Positions 29,340 to 36,708 of a DNA stretch of 64,000 bases are shown here, in pieces (within the stretch, counting starts at the first letter, position 1; the number at the start of each line of letters is the position of its first letter). The DNA is from Serratia rubidaea (lineage in GTDB: Bacteria; Pseudomonadota; Gammaproteobacteria; Enterobacterales; Enterobacteriaceae), in assembly GCA_901472405.1 (NCBI GenBank), contig LR590463.1, positions 1,860,001 through 1,924,000 of the forward strand, written 5' to 3'. The translations under genes were made by a program, and so were the position numbers. The notes below the pieces were generated by a model. That model saw only the letters and a list, made by a program, of their open reading frames with translations, did no database searches and was not told the origin of the DNA.

Positions 29340-29575
29340 ACGCGATAACCCGATTTTCCGGTGCATGCCAGCATAGCAGGTCAGCGCACGCACGCATTAC
29401 AGCATTATTCCCCAGCCATTTCATGATGCGTGGCGGTAACATCTTGGTGCTGCAGCAGATATTGGGACACAGCTCTATCACGATGACTATGCGATACGCG
29501 CATTTTGCGCCTGAACACCTGGACGCAGCTGTCGCTCTTAATCCATTTGACAGCATTGATACAGTAAGGGATTGA
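29340..29575 (+). pseudogene. int: P2-type tyrosine integrase, C-terminal remnant
   Basis: Only the catalytic end of a phage integrase is present: GQRTHALQHY (frame 2, the usual LTHVLRHTF block), then after a frame change SHFMMRGGNILVLQQILGHS and MTMRYAHFAPEHLDAA. The conserved H-x2-R is altered to HALQH, with Gln at the usual catalytic Arg position. The LGH block and the nucleophile Tyr in RYAHFAP are retained. The N-terminal arm and core domains are missing. The end overlaps the ribosome site of the next gene, so the two were probably transcribed together. Confidence 0.75.
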
Positions 29576-29578
29576 ATC

Positions 29579-30227
29579 ATGAACATAAGCGCAAAAGACC
29601 TCGCGCAACGTATGGCCGACGCGTTAAATGTGGATAACGGCTTCTTAACTGGATTCGCCCAAGGTGCTATATCGCTTCCCATCGATCTTGGTTATTTGGC
29701 ATACGACTTTCCTTGATACTGAAAATCGGTCAGCCAATATGGATGATACTGAAAGGATGATCCGCCTGATTAAGTCTGGTTTAGCCAATAAAAAGAGCTT
29801 GGCCAAAATTGCGAGATTGGTCGCTGATGACTTCCTTGAGAAAACAGATAGCGAACGAGTAAAGCTAATTATTGAAAAAGGTTCGGGTAAGTTCCTGGGT
29901 AGGTTCGTGACCAACCAATTACTTGGTGTCAACCTAGGTGCTTTGATTGCCGAACGGTTTGTTCTGCAGTTCGCAGCAAGCCTTTCATTGGGGTCGGTGT
30001 TATCCCTTGGCGCGATGAAATCCCGTGCGATTTATACGTCACGCGAGCTGCGCTCAAGAAACCCATGGCTATATGACCGGCTTAGGAGAATGGGAAACCT
30101 TGACCTTCTTTATTTTTTGATGGAGAAGCGCACCAGGCCGTTTGAAGATGCGATCGCAGTTTGGCATAGCAGTAGGAGTGACTTTAATCGGATTGTTGAA
30201 CTTTTCTTCCAAAAGGTAGCTAAGTGA
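29579..30227 (+). CDS. Island protein of about 215 aa with amphipathic/hydrophobic helices, unknown; one frameshift
   Basis: The ATG at 29579 has AAGGGA 7 bp upstream and opens MNISAKDLAQRMADAL. A frame change at 29711-29712 (one extra C) leads into DTENRSANMDDTERMIRLIK, then a polar helical part. Two hydrophobic, Gly/Ala-rich helices follow at roughly residues 105-145 (FLGRFVTNQLLGVNLGALIA; FAASLSLGSVLSLGAM). The basic C-terminal third has SRELRSRNPWLYDRLRRMGN. I know no family. The hydrophobic hairpin and the small membrane partner encoded downstream recall pore-forming toxin/immunity or phage-exclusion pairs; that is speculation. Confidence 0.6.
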
Positions 30228-30427
30228 TCCTCATGAATAAATTTATATCCAAAATCTTGGTTGGAACGAGCAACGCTATCGGTGCTATGACGCTGGTTAT
30301 CATTGGTTATTTTGCGTTCATTTCTGAGGCTGATTACAAATATGTCTTCGCCTTCCTATCCTGTGTAGGGTTTGTCCCGGCTTATTTAGTGTACAGGTTG
30401 GCAATGCGTTTTTATGATGGCGTATAG
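30224..30427 (+). CDS. Island small membrane protein, 67 aa
   Basis: A two-helix inner-membrane protein: helix 1 in GAMTLVIIGYFAFI, a short EADYKY loop, helix 2 in VFAFLSCVGFVPAYLVYRLA, and a short tail. GTG at 30224 overlaps the preceding stop by four bases (GTGA) and has AAGG 7 bp upstream, so translation is coupled; ATG at 30233 is an alternative. Size, topology and coupling fit an immunity or anchoring partner for the upstream protein. Not recognised. Confidence 0.6.
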   Translation: MILMNKFISKILVGTSNAIGAMTLVIIGYFAFISEADYKYVFAFLSCVGFVPAYLVYRLAMRFYDGV

Positions 30428-30552
30428 GGCTGGATTGGTTGTGTGTGAGTCGTGGTGATGGAAAACCAACTAAGCGCTAAAAGTAGCAACCATGCACAAT
30501 TTTATTTTGATATAAATCATCATCTTATGATTTTAAGCAGCCTATCGTAGTT

Positions 30553-30673
30553 TTTAAAATCCCTCGGCTTATGGCTGTGCGGGTTCAAGTCCCGCCCCGG
30601 GTACCATGGGAAACATCAGAATAATCAAAGCAATAAGCAGTGTCGTAAGCCGCCGAAAGGCGGTTTTTTTGTG
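30553..30673 (+). repeat. 121-bp direct repeat, right copy (attR)
   Basis: Perfect copy of 28972-29092, without the 5' half of the tRNA, ending at the terminator T run. Marks the right boundary of the mini-island. Confidence 0.9.
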
Positions 30674-30775
30674 TCCTCAAACTTCCCCTAACTACTGTCA
30701 CTGCCGCATAGACTTGCGCCATTCGCACTGAGACCTTCCTCACCGCATAGGCGGGATCTTAAACCGTGGATACGG

Positions 30776-30991
30776 TTATCTGGTTAGCTTTTTTATCACC
30801 GCTGAGAGGCATTGTGCTATTAAGCCTGCTGCAACGCCGAGAATGGCGATAAATGCGATATACAGGCCGGCGCCAAAAGCCAGGGGCATCTCGCCACCGT
30901 CAGCGCTGTCGGGGAACTCGGCGCTAAGGACAGAGATGCCGATGCCGATGATCAACATGATGCAGCACACGGAATAGTATAGTTTGGCCAT
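30776..30991 (-). CDS. Small two-span membrane protein, 71 aa
   Basis: Begins MAKLYYSVCCIMLIIGIGIS with AAGG 6 bp before the ATG; a longer in-frame start at 31096 overlaps the upstream gene's stop codon. Two hydrophobic helices (residues 5-25 and 37-62, GAGLYIAFIAILGVAAGLIA) flank an acidic loop, SAEFPDSADGGEMP. The tail is basic (IKKLTR). It follows the small exported-protein gene in what may be a two-gene operon. Unknown. Confidence 0.55.
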   Translation of the reverse strand: MAKLYYSVCCIMLIIGIGISVLSAEFPDSADGGEMPLAFGAGLYIAFIAILGVAAGLIAQCLSAVIKKLTR

Positions 30992-31085
30992 GCTGTACCT
31001 TAGGTTCACGCTCGCGGGACGGGGGGCGATAATGGCGAGGCTGCTCAATTTGCCACATATGGCGGGGCTGTTCATCTTGCTGTCG

Positions 31086-31274
31086 TCAGTTTTCATGTCG
31101 ATAGGCTTCCTGACAAAATAGCACGACCTCAGGGAGACGCCGCTGGACAGCTTCTTTGACCTCCACACATTCCGAACGGGTCGGATAAACCGTTTCAGAG
31201 GCCAATAGCGCGTCGCATGCATCATAACCACAAGGGCTGACCAATAGAACAAACCCGATCAGGGTTCCAATCAT
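31086..31274 (-). CDS. Small exported or membrane-anchored protein, 62 aa
   Basis: Start at 31274 with CGGAG 8 bp upstream. The N-terminal MIGTLIGFVLLVSPCG is a short hydrophobic segment that could be a signal sequence. The mature part has four further Cys/charged clusters (YDACDALLASETVYPTRSEC, VVLFCQEAYRHEN). Its TGA overlaps the long start of the next gene. Not recognised. Confidence 0.5.
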   Translation of the reverse strand: MIGTLIGFVLLVSPCGYDACDALLASETVYPTRSECVEVKEAVQRRLPEVVLFCQEAYRHEN

Positions 31275-31630
31275 TGCTGCTACTCCGGGCTTGGTGATGG
31301 AGATTCTGAGCGATTGGTATGGTGGTAACATAATCAACCCGGCCCAAGGTTGCAATGGCTGGTTATTAGCTAAGCGGCGAGCCGTTATAGAGAGGGGGAT
31401 TATGATGAGGGGAACGTTAGCGCCGGGGGCCTTTCCCCGACGTATTAAGCGTGCAGCTTTTAGGTATCCCGGCGAACCCGCGTGGCGTTACTCGCTGGCT
31501 TTACATTCAGAATGAAATTCCTGGGCCGCTGATCCTGATATCATCCGAACCAAAGTCAGGGTTTTCGCCCCTGCGTGCGCGGATTTTTTCATCCTTGGTC
31601 GGCTTATGTGTTGCTGCCTGGTCAGCATGC

Positions 31631-31756
31631 TCACCCGGCCTGTTCCCGCACCCAAAAACCCTGGCAAACCGAAGGCGATGATAGAGATATGCCATCAGTA
31701 GCGCAGGCATTGAGTAATACGGTCATCAGTAATATAGCCATAATCCTGAGATTCAT
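31631..31756 (-). CDS. Putative 41-aa lipoprotein or remnant
   Basis: MNLRIMAILLMTVLLNACAT contains a good lipobox (LNAC, Cys18). The sequence stops after SVCQGFWVREQAG. It is reminiscent of short phage-type lipoproteins, and the downstream bases stay open in another frame, so it may be frameshifted. Low certainty. Confidence 0.35.
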   Translation of the reverse strand: MNLRIMAILLMTVLLNACATDGISLSSPSVCQGFWVREQAG

Positions 31757-32027
31757 TTGTTATCCATTAACATTGGCTGATTGAATGAATAGTGTCACAC
31801 ATTGTGCGTGATTGGGCAACAGGTAGAAAGCTCACACGACACAACCACGATAATTGCCATTTTTTTGTGAACTTGCGCCAGAGTGTGCAATGAAGAAGAG
31901 ACGGGCGGAGAAAGAGGAATAGATTACCGAGCTCTGTCCGACGAAAAATAGGATGAAATTATTTAGGGTGGTTGATTATGGGGGAGATAAAACTCCCCCT
32001 GAGAATACTCCTGCCATTTTTAAATTA

Positions 32028-32273
32028 TTAACGGCTAGGACACCCTTTGAATAGTCTGGCAATATACATTCTATTATAAGTGTTATGAATGTAGCCAGTT
32101 TTTATATTGTAGATCTGGTAATGGCAGTAAACAAAAGAGGCATTTGAGGTTATATATGCCAGGCGGGTTTTAACGGCTGAGACGGCGGGGGCCGTGGACC
32201 ATTTTGCCGCGCTGGCAAATCCCGACGTGCCGATAATCGCTGCGGCCAAGAGACATAGTGTGATTTTTTTCAT
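32028..32273 (-). CDS. Small exported protein, 81 aa
   Basis: A clear signal peptide (MKKITLCLLAAAIIGTSGFA, cleavage after ASA) precedes about 58 residues with two cysteines and many tyrosines (FVYCHYQIYNIKTGYIHNTY). AGGAAA lies 6 bp before the ATG. Not recognised; probably periplasmic or secreted. It is isolated in an AT-rich accessory region. Confidence 0.65.
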   Translation of the reverse strand: MKKITLCLLAAAIIGTSGFASAAKWSTAPAVSAVKTRLAYITSNASFVYCHYQIYNIKTGYIHNTYNRMYIARLFKGCPSR

Positions 32274-32825
32274 GATAATTTCCTATAAATAAAAAATAAA
32301 ATGAAATAATGGCTTTAATTAATTCTAGTTAACCATGCGGCTAACATCTGTACGTTACAGGTGGAGTATTATGTGTCAATGCATTGATGTTCTATCGTTG
32401 ATAAAAAGGACTTGTCTTTTTATTTTTGAGGTTTTTCTTTGTCTTTTTGGGCTGATTCTGTGAGGTGGGAAGGGAAATGATAATTGTGAATTTATGTTGT
32501 TTATATATTTGCTTAATAAATAAGCGCTATTATGTTTCCCTGTTGTAAAAATAATCTTGATATAGAAATGGTTTAAAGATCGCTGTTGTCAGGTGGCTTT
32601 TTTATTATCTGTGCTAGCGCTGTGAACATCGGTGCAAAAAAAATCCCCTCACTAAGGAGGGGAAAGGCATCAACACCAGGGAAAATCTTTCACTGGTGAT
32701 GATACGGGAGTCTATATTTTCAAATTTGATTTATGTCAATGAATCTGCGGCAAAAATGCATTGGTATAGTGAAGTTTTATGCATCATATTGCATTGAATA
32801 TATGACATTTTTGGTCTACGGCATG
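32274..32825. other. AT-rich 550-bp gap
   Basis: No gene was seen; long AT tracts and several promoter-like TATAAT words. A hairpin at 32640-32664 is listed separately. Confidence 0.4.
32640..32664 (-). terminator. Terminator of the exported-protein pair
   Basis: On the minus strand, TCCCCTCC-TTAGT-GAGGGGA followed by seven T; it lies downstream of the gene ending at 32826. Confidence 0.65.
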
Positions 32826-33197
32826 CTAGCGATAGCGCGGAAGCTTGATAGCATGTGTAGTAAAGGCGTCTATATCTTCGCAGACGACGGGATTCTCGCG
32901 GTCGGCATAAAAAAAGATATGCAGATGCTTTTCAGGAAGGTACACCAGGTCGTCGCCATTGCGGAAGCTGATCACCCGAAAAGGCGAGCCTTCCGCCGTA
33001 TGATTACGCTTCACGCCTGCCGCTACCTGGAAGTGACGTTCAGCCCACGCTAACGTGGTCAGGCCATAGTTAAAGCGTGTAACGGTCATCATGGCCCGCT
33101 CTGGGCAGTTCAGACGTAGCACGCTGGCGGCATGCCCCGGAGCGGGCAGCAGCATATAAAACAGGCAGGCCATCATGATATTCGATGGGGTTAACAT
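32826..33197 (-). CDS. Exported protein of unknown function, 123 aa
   Basis: GGAGGAAGA precedes the ATG at 33197. The signal peptide MLTPSNIMMACLFYMLLPAP ends in GHA-A. The mature domain (about 100 aa) has two cysteines (LNCPERA, VVCEDID) and a beta-rich pattern (FRVISFRNGDDLVYLPEKHL). It lies 45 bp downstream of a lipoprotein gene and is probably in the same operon. Not recognised. An in-frame upstream ATG at 33236 is less likely because it would bury the signal peptide. Confidence 0.65.
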   Translation of the reverse strand: MLTPSNIMMACLFYMLLPAPGHAASVLRLNCPERAMMTVTRFNYGLTTLAWAERHFQVAAGVKRNHTAEGSPFRVISFRNGDDLVYLPEKHLHIFFYADRENPVVCEDIDAFTTHAIKLPRYR

Positions 33198-33242
33198 TCT
33201 TCCTCCGGCATAACATAGAAAACGGTACAGCGGCATGCGGGA

Positions 33243-33587
33243 TCAGCCGTGTGGATGCGCGCTTCCCTGATAAGGCGTCACCGTATGATTGGGTTCAATG
33301 ACCTTGCTGAAGAAGGCGTCAGGGTCGGCACTGAACTTGAAGCGCTGGAAGCGGGTATAGGCCATACGCGCGATATCATAGGCTTGTCCGTCTTTGACCA
33401 CGGTAATGGTGTTTCCCGTTTTCTCATCAGCACATAGTTGAACGGCCGTGACATGTTTGCCCGTTAACCGGGTGAACTGGCATTGAGGGGCGGGCGTGAA
33501 GGGGGCGCTTTCCTCTTTGGCGCAGGCGGAGAGTGCGGAAGAGAGAAAGATGCAGGTGAGTATCAGCGTTGTTTTGCTACGCGGCAT
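33243..33587 (-). CDS. Lipoprotein of unknown function, 114 aa
   Basis: Lipobox LSAC (Cys22) follows the hydrophobic segment TLILTCIFLSSALSA. The mature part carries two more cysteines (QCQFTRL, QLCADEKTG) and a compact mixed-fold region (TVVKDGQAYDIARMAYTRFQ). AGGA lies 8 bp before the ATG. First gene of the pair with the exported protein downstream; both products would be periplasmic, which suggests a shared envelope role. Confidence 0.68.
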   Translation of the reverse strand: MPRSKTTLILTCIFLSSALSACAKEESAPFTPAPQCQFTRLTGKHVTAVQLCADEKTGNTITVVKDGQAYDIARMAYTRFQRFKFSADPDAFFSKVIEPNHTVTPYQGSAHPHG

Positions 33588-33828
33588 GGCCGAAAATCCT
33601 TCTGTATTGTCAGTTATTGGATAAAGGATATAAAAATCAACAAGAAATAACGATTTTCATCATAAAGGATTCCCGAGTCTATCTTATGTTACGCGTTTGT
33701 TCTGGACAGACCACGCCATCCGTGACGGTCCGCGAACGCCGGCGGCGTTTTGCATTCGCTTTGTCTTTCCTGTAGTACAGTGATGTATATTCTCGCATTG
33801 AGGCGGGGCGCCTGCTCGGAAGGTGATG

Positions 33829-34590
33829 ATGGCTGTCGACCATAACGGATATATCGCCACGTCTGGCGAGGCTAGTTTTCAGGCTGAATTTACCGGCGTG
33901 ATTGATGACGCCGTGCGCCAGCTGACGGCGACGCTGGGCGACGTCCTGCACAGTATTTATGTCTATGGCAGCGTTGCGCGGGGCAAGGCAACAGTGGGAC
34001 GCTCAGATCTGGATCTTTGCATTATCTTTTATCGTCCGCTGCAGCCGGCGCAGGAGAGTGCGTTGGCGTCGGTACGTTCGGAGCTTGAGGCGGCGCATCC
34101 CATGGTCAGCAAGATTGATCTCGACTGTGGCATTCTGCCGGAGGTTATGGCGGTGGAGAACCTGCACAGCTGGGGCTATTGGTTAAAACACCATTGCCGC
34201 TGTGTGTACGGTGTGGATCTGGCCGGTCGTTTCCCGCGTTTTAAACCTTCACGCGCGATTGCCGTAGCGCTGAATGGCGATTACCTCAGCGTGTTGCACG
34301 ACTATATCGAGCGTATCCAGCAGATGGATGACGTTAATCAACGCAGGCGTTTGCAGCAGTCGGCGGCTAAAAAGCTGATTCGCGCCACAAGTCTGTGGCG
34401 GGGAGAACAAGATAGAGACTGGCCGGAGACGCTTGAAGAACATGCGATAAAGTTTATCCGCCGCTATCCGCAGTTAACGGGCGAGATAAATTACTTTCTC
34501 GCACAGGGTCAACAAACCGATGCGCGGCATCGGGAGTTTATTGTGCGGCTGCACGCGTTAATGGCGTGCCTGGAGCAGCTTGAACGCTAA
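33829..34590 (+). CDS. Nucleotidyltransferase-fold protein
   Basis: A 253-aa cytoplasmic protein. The pol-beta nucleotidyltransferase motif G-S-x10-D-x-D is seen as YVYGSVARGKATVGRSDLDL (residues about 43-62), with a later acidic residue in SKIDLDCG as the third metal ligand. The helical C-terminal half (residues 140-250) resembles that of aminoglycoside adenylyltransferases. Substrate unknown; it could act on a small molecule, a tRNA-like RNA or a protein. Of the three possible starts (33823, 33826, 33829), the ATG at 33829 has the best spacing to GGAAGG. The frame is intact and no partner antitoxin gene is visible beside it. Confidence 0.72.
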   Translation: MAVDHNGYIATSGEASFQAEFTGVIDDAVRQLTATLGDVLHSIYVYGSVARGKATVGRSDLDLCIIFYRPLQPAQESALASVRSELEAAHPMVSKIDLDCGILPEVMAVENLHSWGYWLKHHCRCVYGVDLAGRFPRFKPSRAIAVALNGDYLSVLHDYIERIQQMDDVNQRRRLQQSAAKKLIRATSLWRGEQDRDWPETLEEHAIKFIRRYPQLTGEINYFLAQGQQTDARHREFIVRLHALMACLEQLER

Positions 34591-34860
34591 GGGTTATCTC
34601 GAATTATATATGAAATTAATTTATTCCTATTTTATCATTTTTTGTTTTGATTATTTATTTTATTCTGTGGTTAATTAATTCTGTCGAGGGTTCAGTGATA
34701 TAAGACCAGACTTAAACAGAAGTTGCGTGACAGGCGCTATCTCTATTTACTTACGATTAATATGCACTAAGATGGCTGGCTGTTACGTTGAATAATGGCT
34801 GAGCGATTGCTAACGACAACTGCCGAACAAGGACGCTGTTATCCGGGATGATGACGATAG

Positions 34861-36069
34861 GTGACAATGATGTTTGATGTGAAAAAAGTAAACAACAGGG
34901 AAGCCTTTTTTATTTATTTGAACGCCGAGGATCAATTATCTAAACATACATTAGTTAACATGGTCGAGAAGGACGCACATATCCAGGGCTATTCGGTCGT
35001 ACGCCGCAGTTACCGAACGTTTAGAAAAGATCGAATCGTAAGAATGTTCACGACGCAAGCCGAGTTGGAAGAGGCTGACCTGGCGCAGGAGCAACACGCT
35101 AACGTTACGCCGGCGGTGGGCTCCCGCCGTCAGCCAGCTGCAAACGGCGGTTGGGAAATCTGCTTCACGGGCTTTGATAAGCGGGAAAACGATGAACTTG
35201 CCGCGCTGGCTGTTTCATCCCACTTTAAAGTTAGAAGCGGTGTGACGGCGAAGCTGACATGCTTATGCTGCGGCGCCAATGCAGGCTGGCGCAAGATCGA
35301 GGAGGCGAATGCCAAAGGGGCCCTGATTTTGAGCGGTGACCAGTTCCGACATTTTATCGCTACCGGGGAAATTCCCTATAAGTCAAAAGAAACCGACGGC
35401 AGACCGGCTGATAATACCGCGACCGAACCCGATAAACTGCAGGCGTTAAGAGAGAGCGCCGCCGCCACGTTTAATACGCTGAGATCCCTGCCGCGCAGCA
35501 ATATCTTAATCGCGCAATTCGTCGACGGTTATGCGGTCGGCTGGCGCTTCGCCGTGAAATCCGTGTTTAAAGAGGCGTTGGACATCAAACAAACCACCGC
35601 GGTCTTCGATGGCTATAAGTATGAAACCTGGACTCAGGGAAACCGCTATGCTTTTCATCGCGGTGATGCGTTTTACAGCGATAAGCTCGGCTATACGGAC
35701 TGGCCGGCATTTTTAAAACTTGAACATGCCGCTATTGTGAAGGTCAGGTTCGAGTGTTTTGCCGGTTATGAAACGGTCGCGACGCTGGATGGCCTTTTTT
35801 CCGGCGACTTCGTGCCGGAAAATCTGATTACCGCACCCAAGGTGTTTGAGCGGCTACCCCTGCGTATTGAAAGCCAGTCTTACGATCCCGGGACGCTGGT
35901 TATCGATGTGCTGCGCCCAACCTCGGACCAGAAGCGGGTGGAGCGGGTTGAAACGCTGTCTTTAACTCAGGATGAGTTTATTGCACTGTTGCAGACGGGA
36001 TATTACTGGAAAAAAGAGAAAGGGCATGCGCCGATGCGGATAGATATCTTAAGCGGTAAAAACGTATAA
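34861..36069 (+). CDS. BRCT-domain protein of unknown function, 402 aa
   Basis: A three-part protein. The N-terminal 65 residues (FFIYLNAEDQLSKHTLVNMV) are unassigned. A single BRCT domain spans about residues 96-175: WEICFTGFDKRENDELAALA, a VRSGVTAKLTCLCCGANAG stretch that matches the variable strand and phosphate-side loop, and KIEEANAKGALILSGDQFRH. This is very like the BRCT of bacterial DNA ligase. The C-terminal 220 residues are beta-rich with no match I recognise. BRCT domains bind DNA ends or phosphoproteins. The ATG at 34861 lies next to others at 34867 and 34870; the true start is uncertain by a few codons. It stands alone in the accessory region. Confidence 0.7.
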   Translation: MTMMFDVKKVNNREAFFIYLNAEDQLSKHTLVNMVEKDAHIQGYSVVRRSYRTFRKDRIVRMFTTQAELEEADLAQEQHANVTPAVGSRRQPAANGGWEICFTGFDKRENDELAALAVSSHFKVRSGVTAKLTCLCCGANAGWRKIEEANAKGALILSGDQFRHFIATGEIPYKSKETDGRPADNTATEPDKLQALRESAAATFNTLRSLPRSNILIAQFVDGYAVGWRFAVKSVFKEALDIKQTTAVFDGYKYETWTQGNRYAFHRGDAFYSDKLGYTDWPAFLKLEHAAIVKVRFECFAGYETVATLDGLFSGDFVPENLITAPKVFERLPLRIESQSYDPGTLVIDVLRPTSDQKRVERVETLSLTQDEFIALLQTGYYWKKEKGHAPMRIDILSGKNV

Positions 36070-36183
36070 CGGGCTGATGGTAGGTACGCGACAGCGGCTT
36101 AACGGCGCTTGTTATTCTGGCTTTCCGTCAGGTGGCGGACATCTGGACGCGTGCGTAATGCCGATGGGCAGAACAGGGCGCGT

Positions 36184-36279
36184 CTAAACGAGTTTAATGA
36201 TGAAGAAGTTGACGAAAACAAGCGCAGATAAAACAGATACGGCGGTCATTATCAACGCGGTTACGATGATCTCGGACAT
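36184..36279 (-). CDS. Putative 31-aa single-span membrane peptide
   Basis: AAGGAGG and six bases precede the ATG, the best ribosome site in the region. The product is MSEIIVTALIMTAVSVLSAL, then VFVNFFIIKLV: one membrane helix with a short acidic N-terminus. This is the shape of regulatory small membrane proteins, but no family is recognised. Confidence 0.6.
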   Translation of the reverse strand: MSEIIVTALIMTAVSVLSALVFVNFFIIKLV

Positions 36280-36448
36280 GGAAACCTCCTTGATAGTGAT
36301 TGGCGGCGATCTATTTGTACCGTCGTATTCCCGTTTTCATCTTGATCCTTGTCAAGGTACGCAGTGATACGCGCAACAGCCGTTTGGGGCTAGGTAAGCC
36401 GCTTCTATCGGCGGGGCGTGATAGCGGTAGATGCGAGGTTTGATATTA

Positions 36449-36467
36449 ATTGAGATAATTCTCATTG
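36449..36467. promoter_or_regulatory. Fur-box-like site upstream of the LacI gene
   Basis: On the minus strand the core reads TGAGAATTATCTCA, matching the Fur 7-1-7 pattern (TGATAAT-N-ATTATCA) at 12 of 14 positions. No iron gene is adjacent; see the findings. Confidence 0.5.
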
Positions 36468-36510
36468 AATTTTTGTATCAATATATATTTTATGGTGTTA
36501 TGTTACGTTC

Positions 36511-36571
36511 CGTCGTACAAAGTATGACAGGGAATGTCAGCAACCTTACTCCATTGGTTCTTTGTACGACG
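36511..36571. repeat. 12-bp perfect inverted repeat with a 37-bp spacer
   Basis: CGTCGTACAAAG (36511-36522) and CTTTGTACGACG (36560-36571). It lies between the Fur-like site and the LacI gene and could form a large hairpin or two binding sites. Confidence 0.6.
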
Positions 36572-36708
36572 ATTTAATCATTCCTGTCGCAATCCTCCTT
36601 ATTCTTTCTTTACTGCGCGGTGGAATACGGCGCGCGATGCCGCCGGCTGGCTATCACCGTGGGTGAGGGGTATAATTTTTGCCTCCTGCCATGGGTTCAA
36701 GTGGTTTC

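Larger units (their letters stand above)
28972..30673 (+). mobile_element. Degenerate tRNA-Leu integrative mini-island
   Basis: Two perfect 121-bp repeats of the tRNA-Leu 3' region bracket 1,460 bp of AT-richer DNA with an integrase remnant, a 215-aa gene and an overlapping 67-aa gene. Integration into tRNA 3' ends is typical of P2/P4-type tyrosine recombinases. Because only the integrase C-terminus remains, the element is probably fixed. The total size is far below a normal prophage, so most of the original element has been deleted. Confidence 0.8.
36280..36708. other. 429-bp regulatory gap before the LacI gene
   Basis: Holds the Fur-like site and the inverted repeat listed separately, with AT-rich promoter-like DNA at 36470-36500. 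No gene is supported. Confidence 0.45.

Noticed and set aside
31451..31710. Short ORFs on both strands around the 41-aa lipoprotein frame
   Set aside because: Mutually overlapping, no motif; only the lipobox-containing frame was kept, at low confidence.
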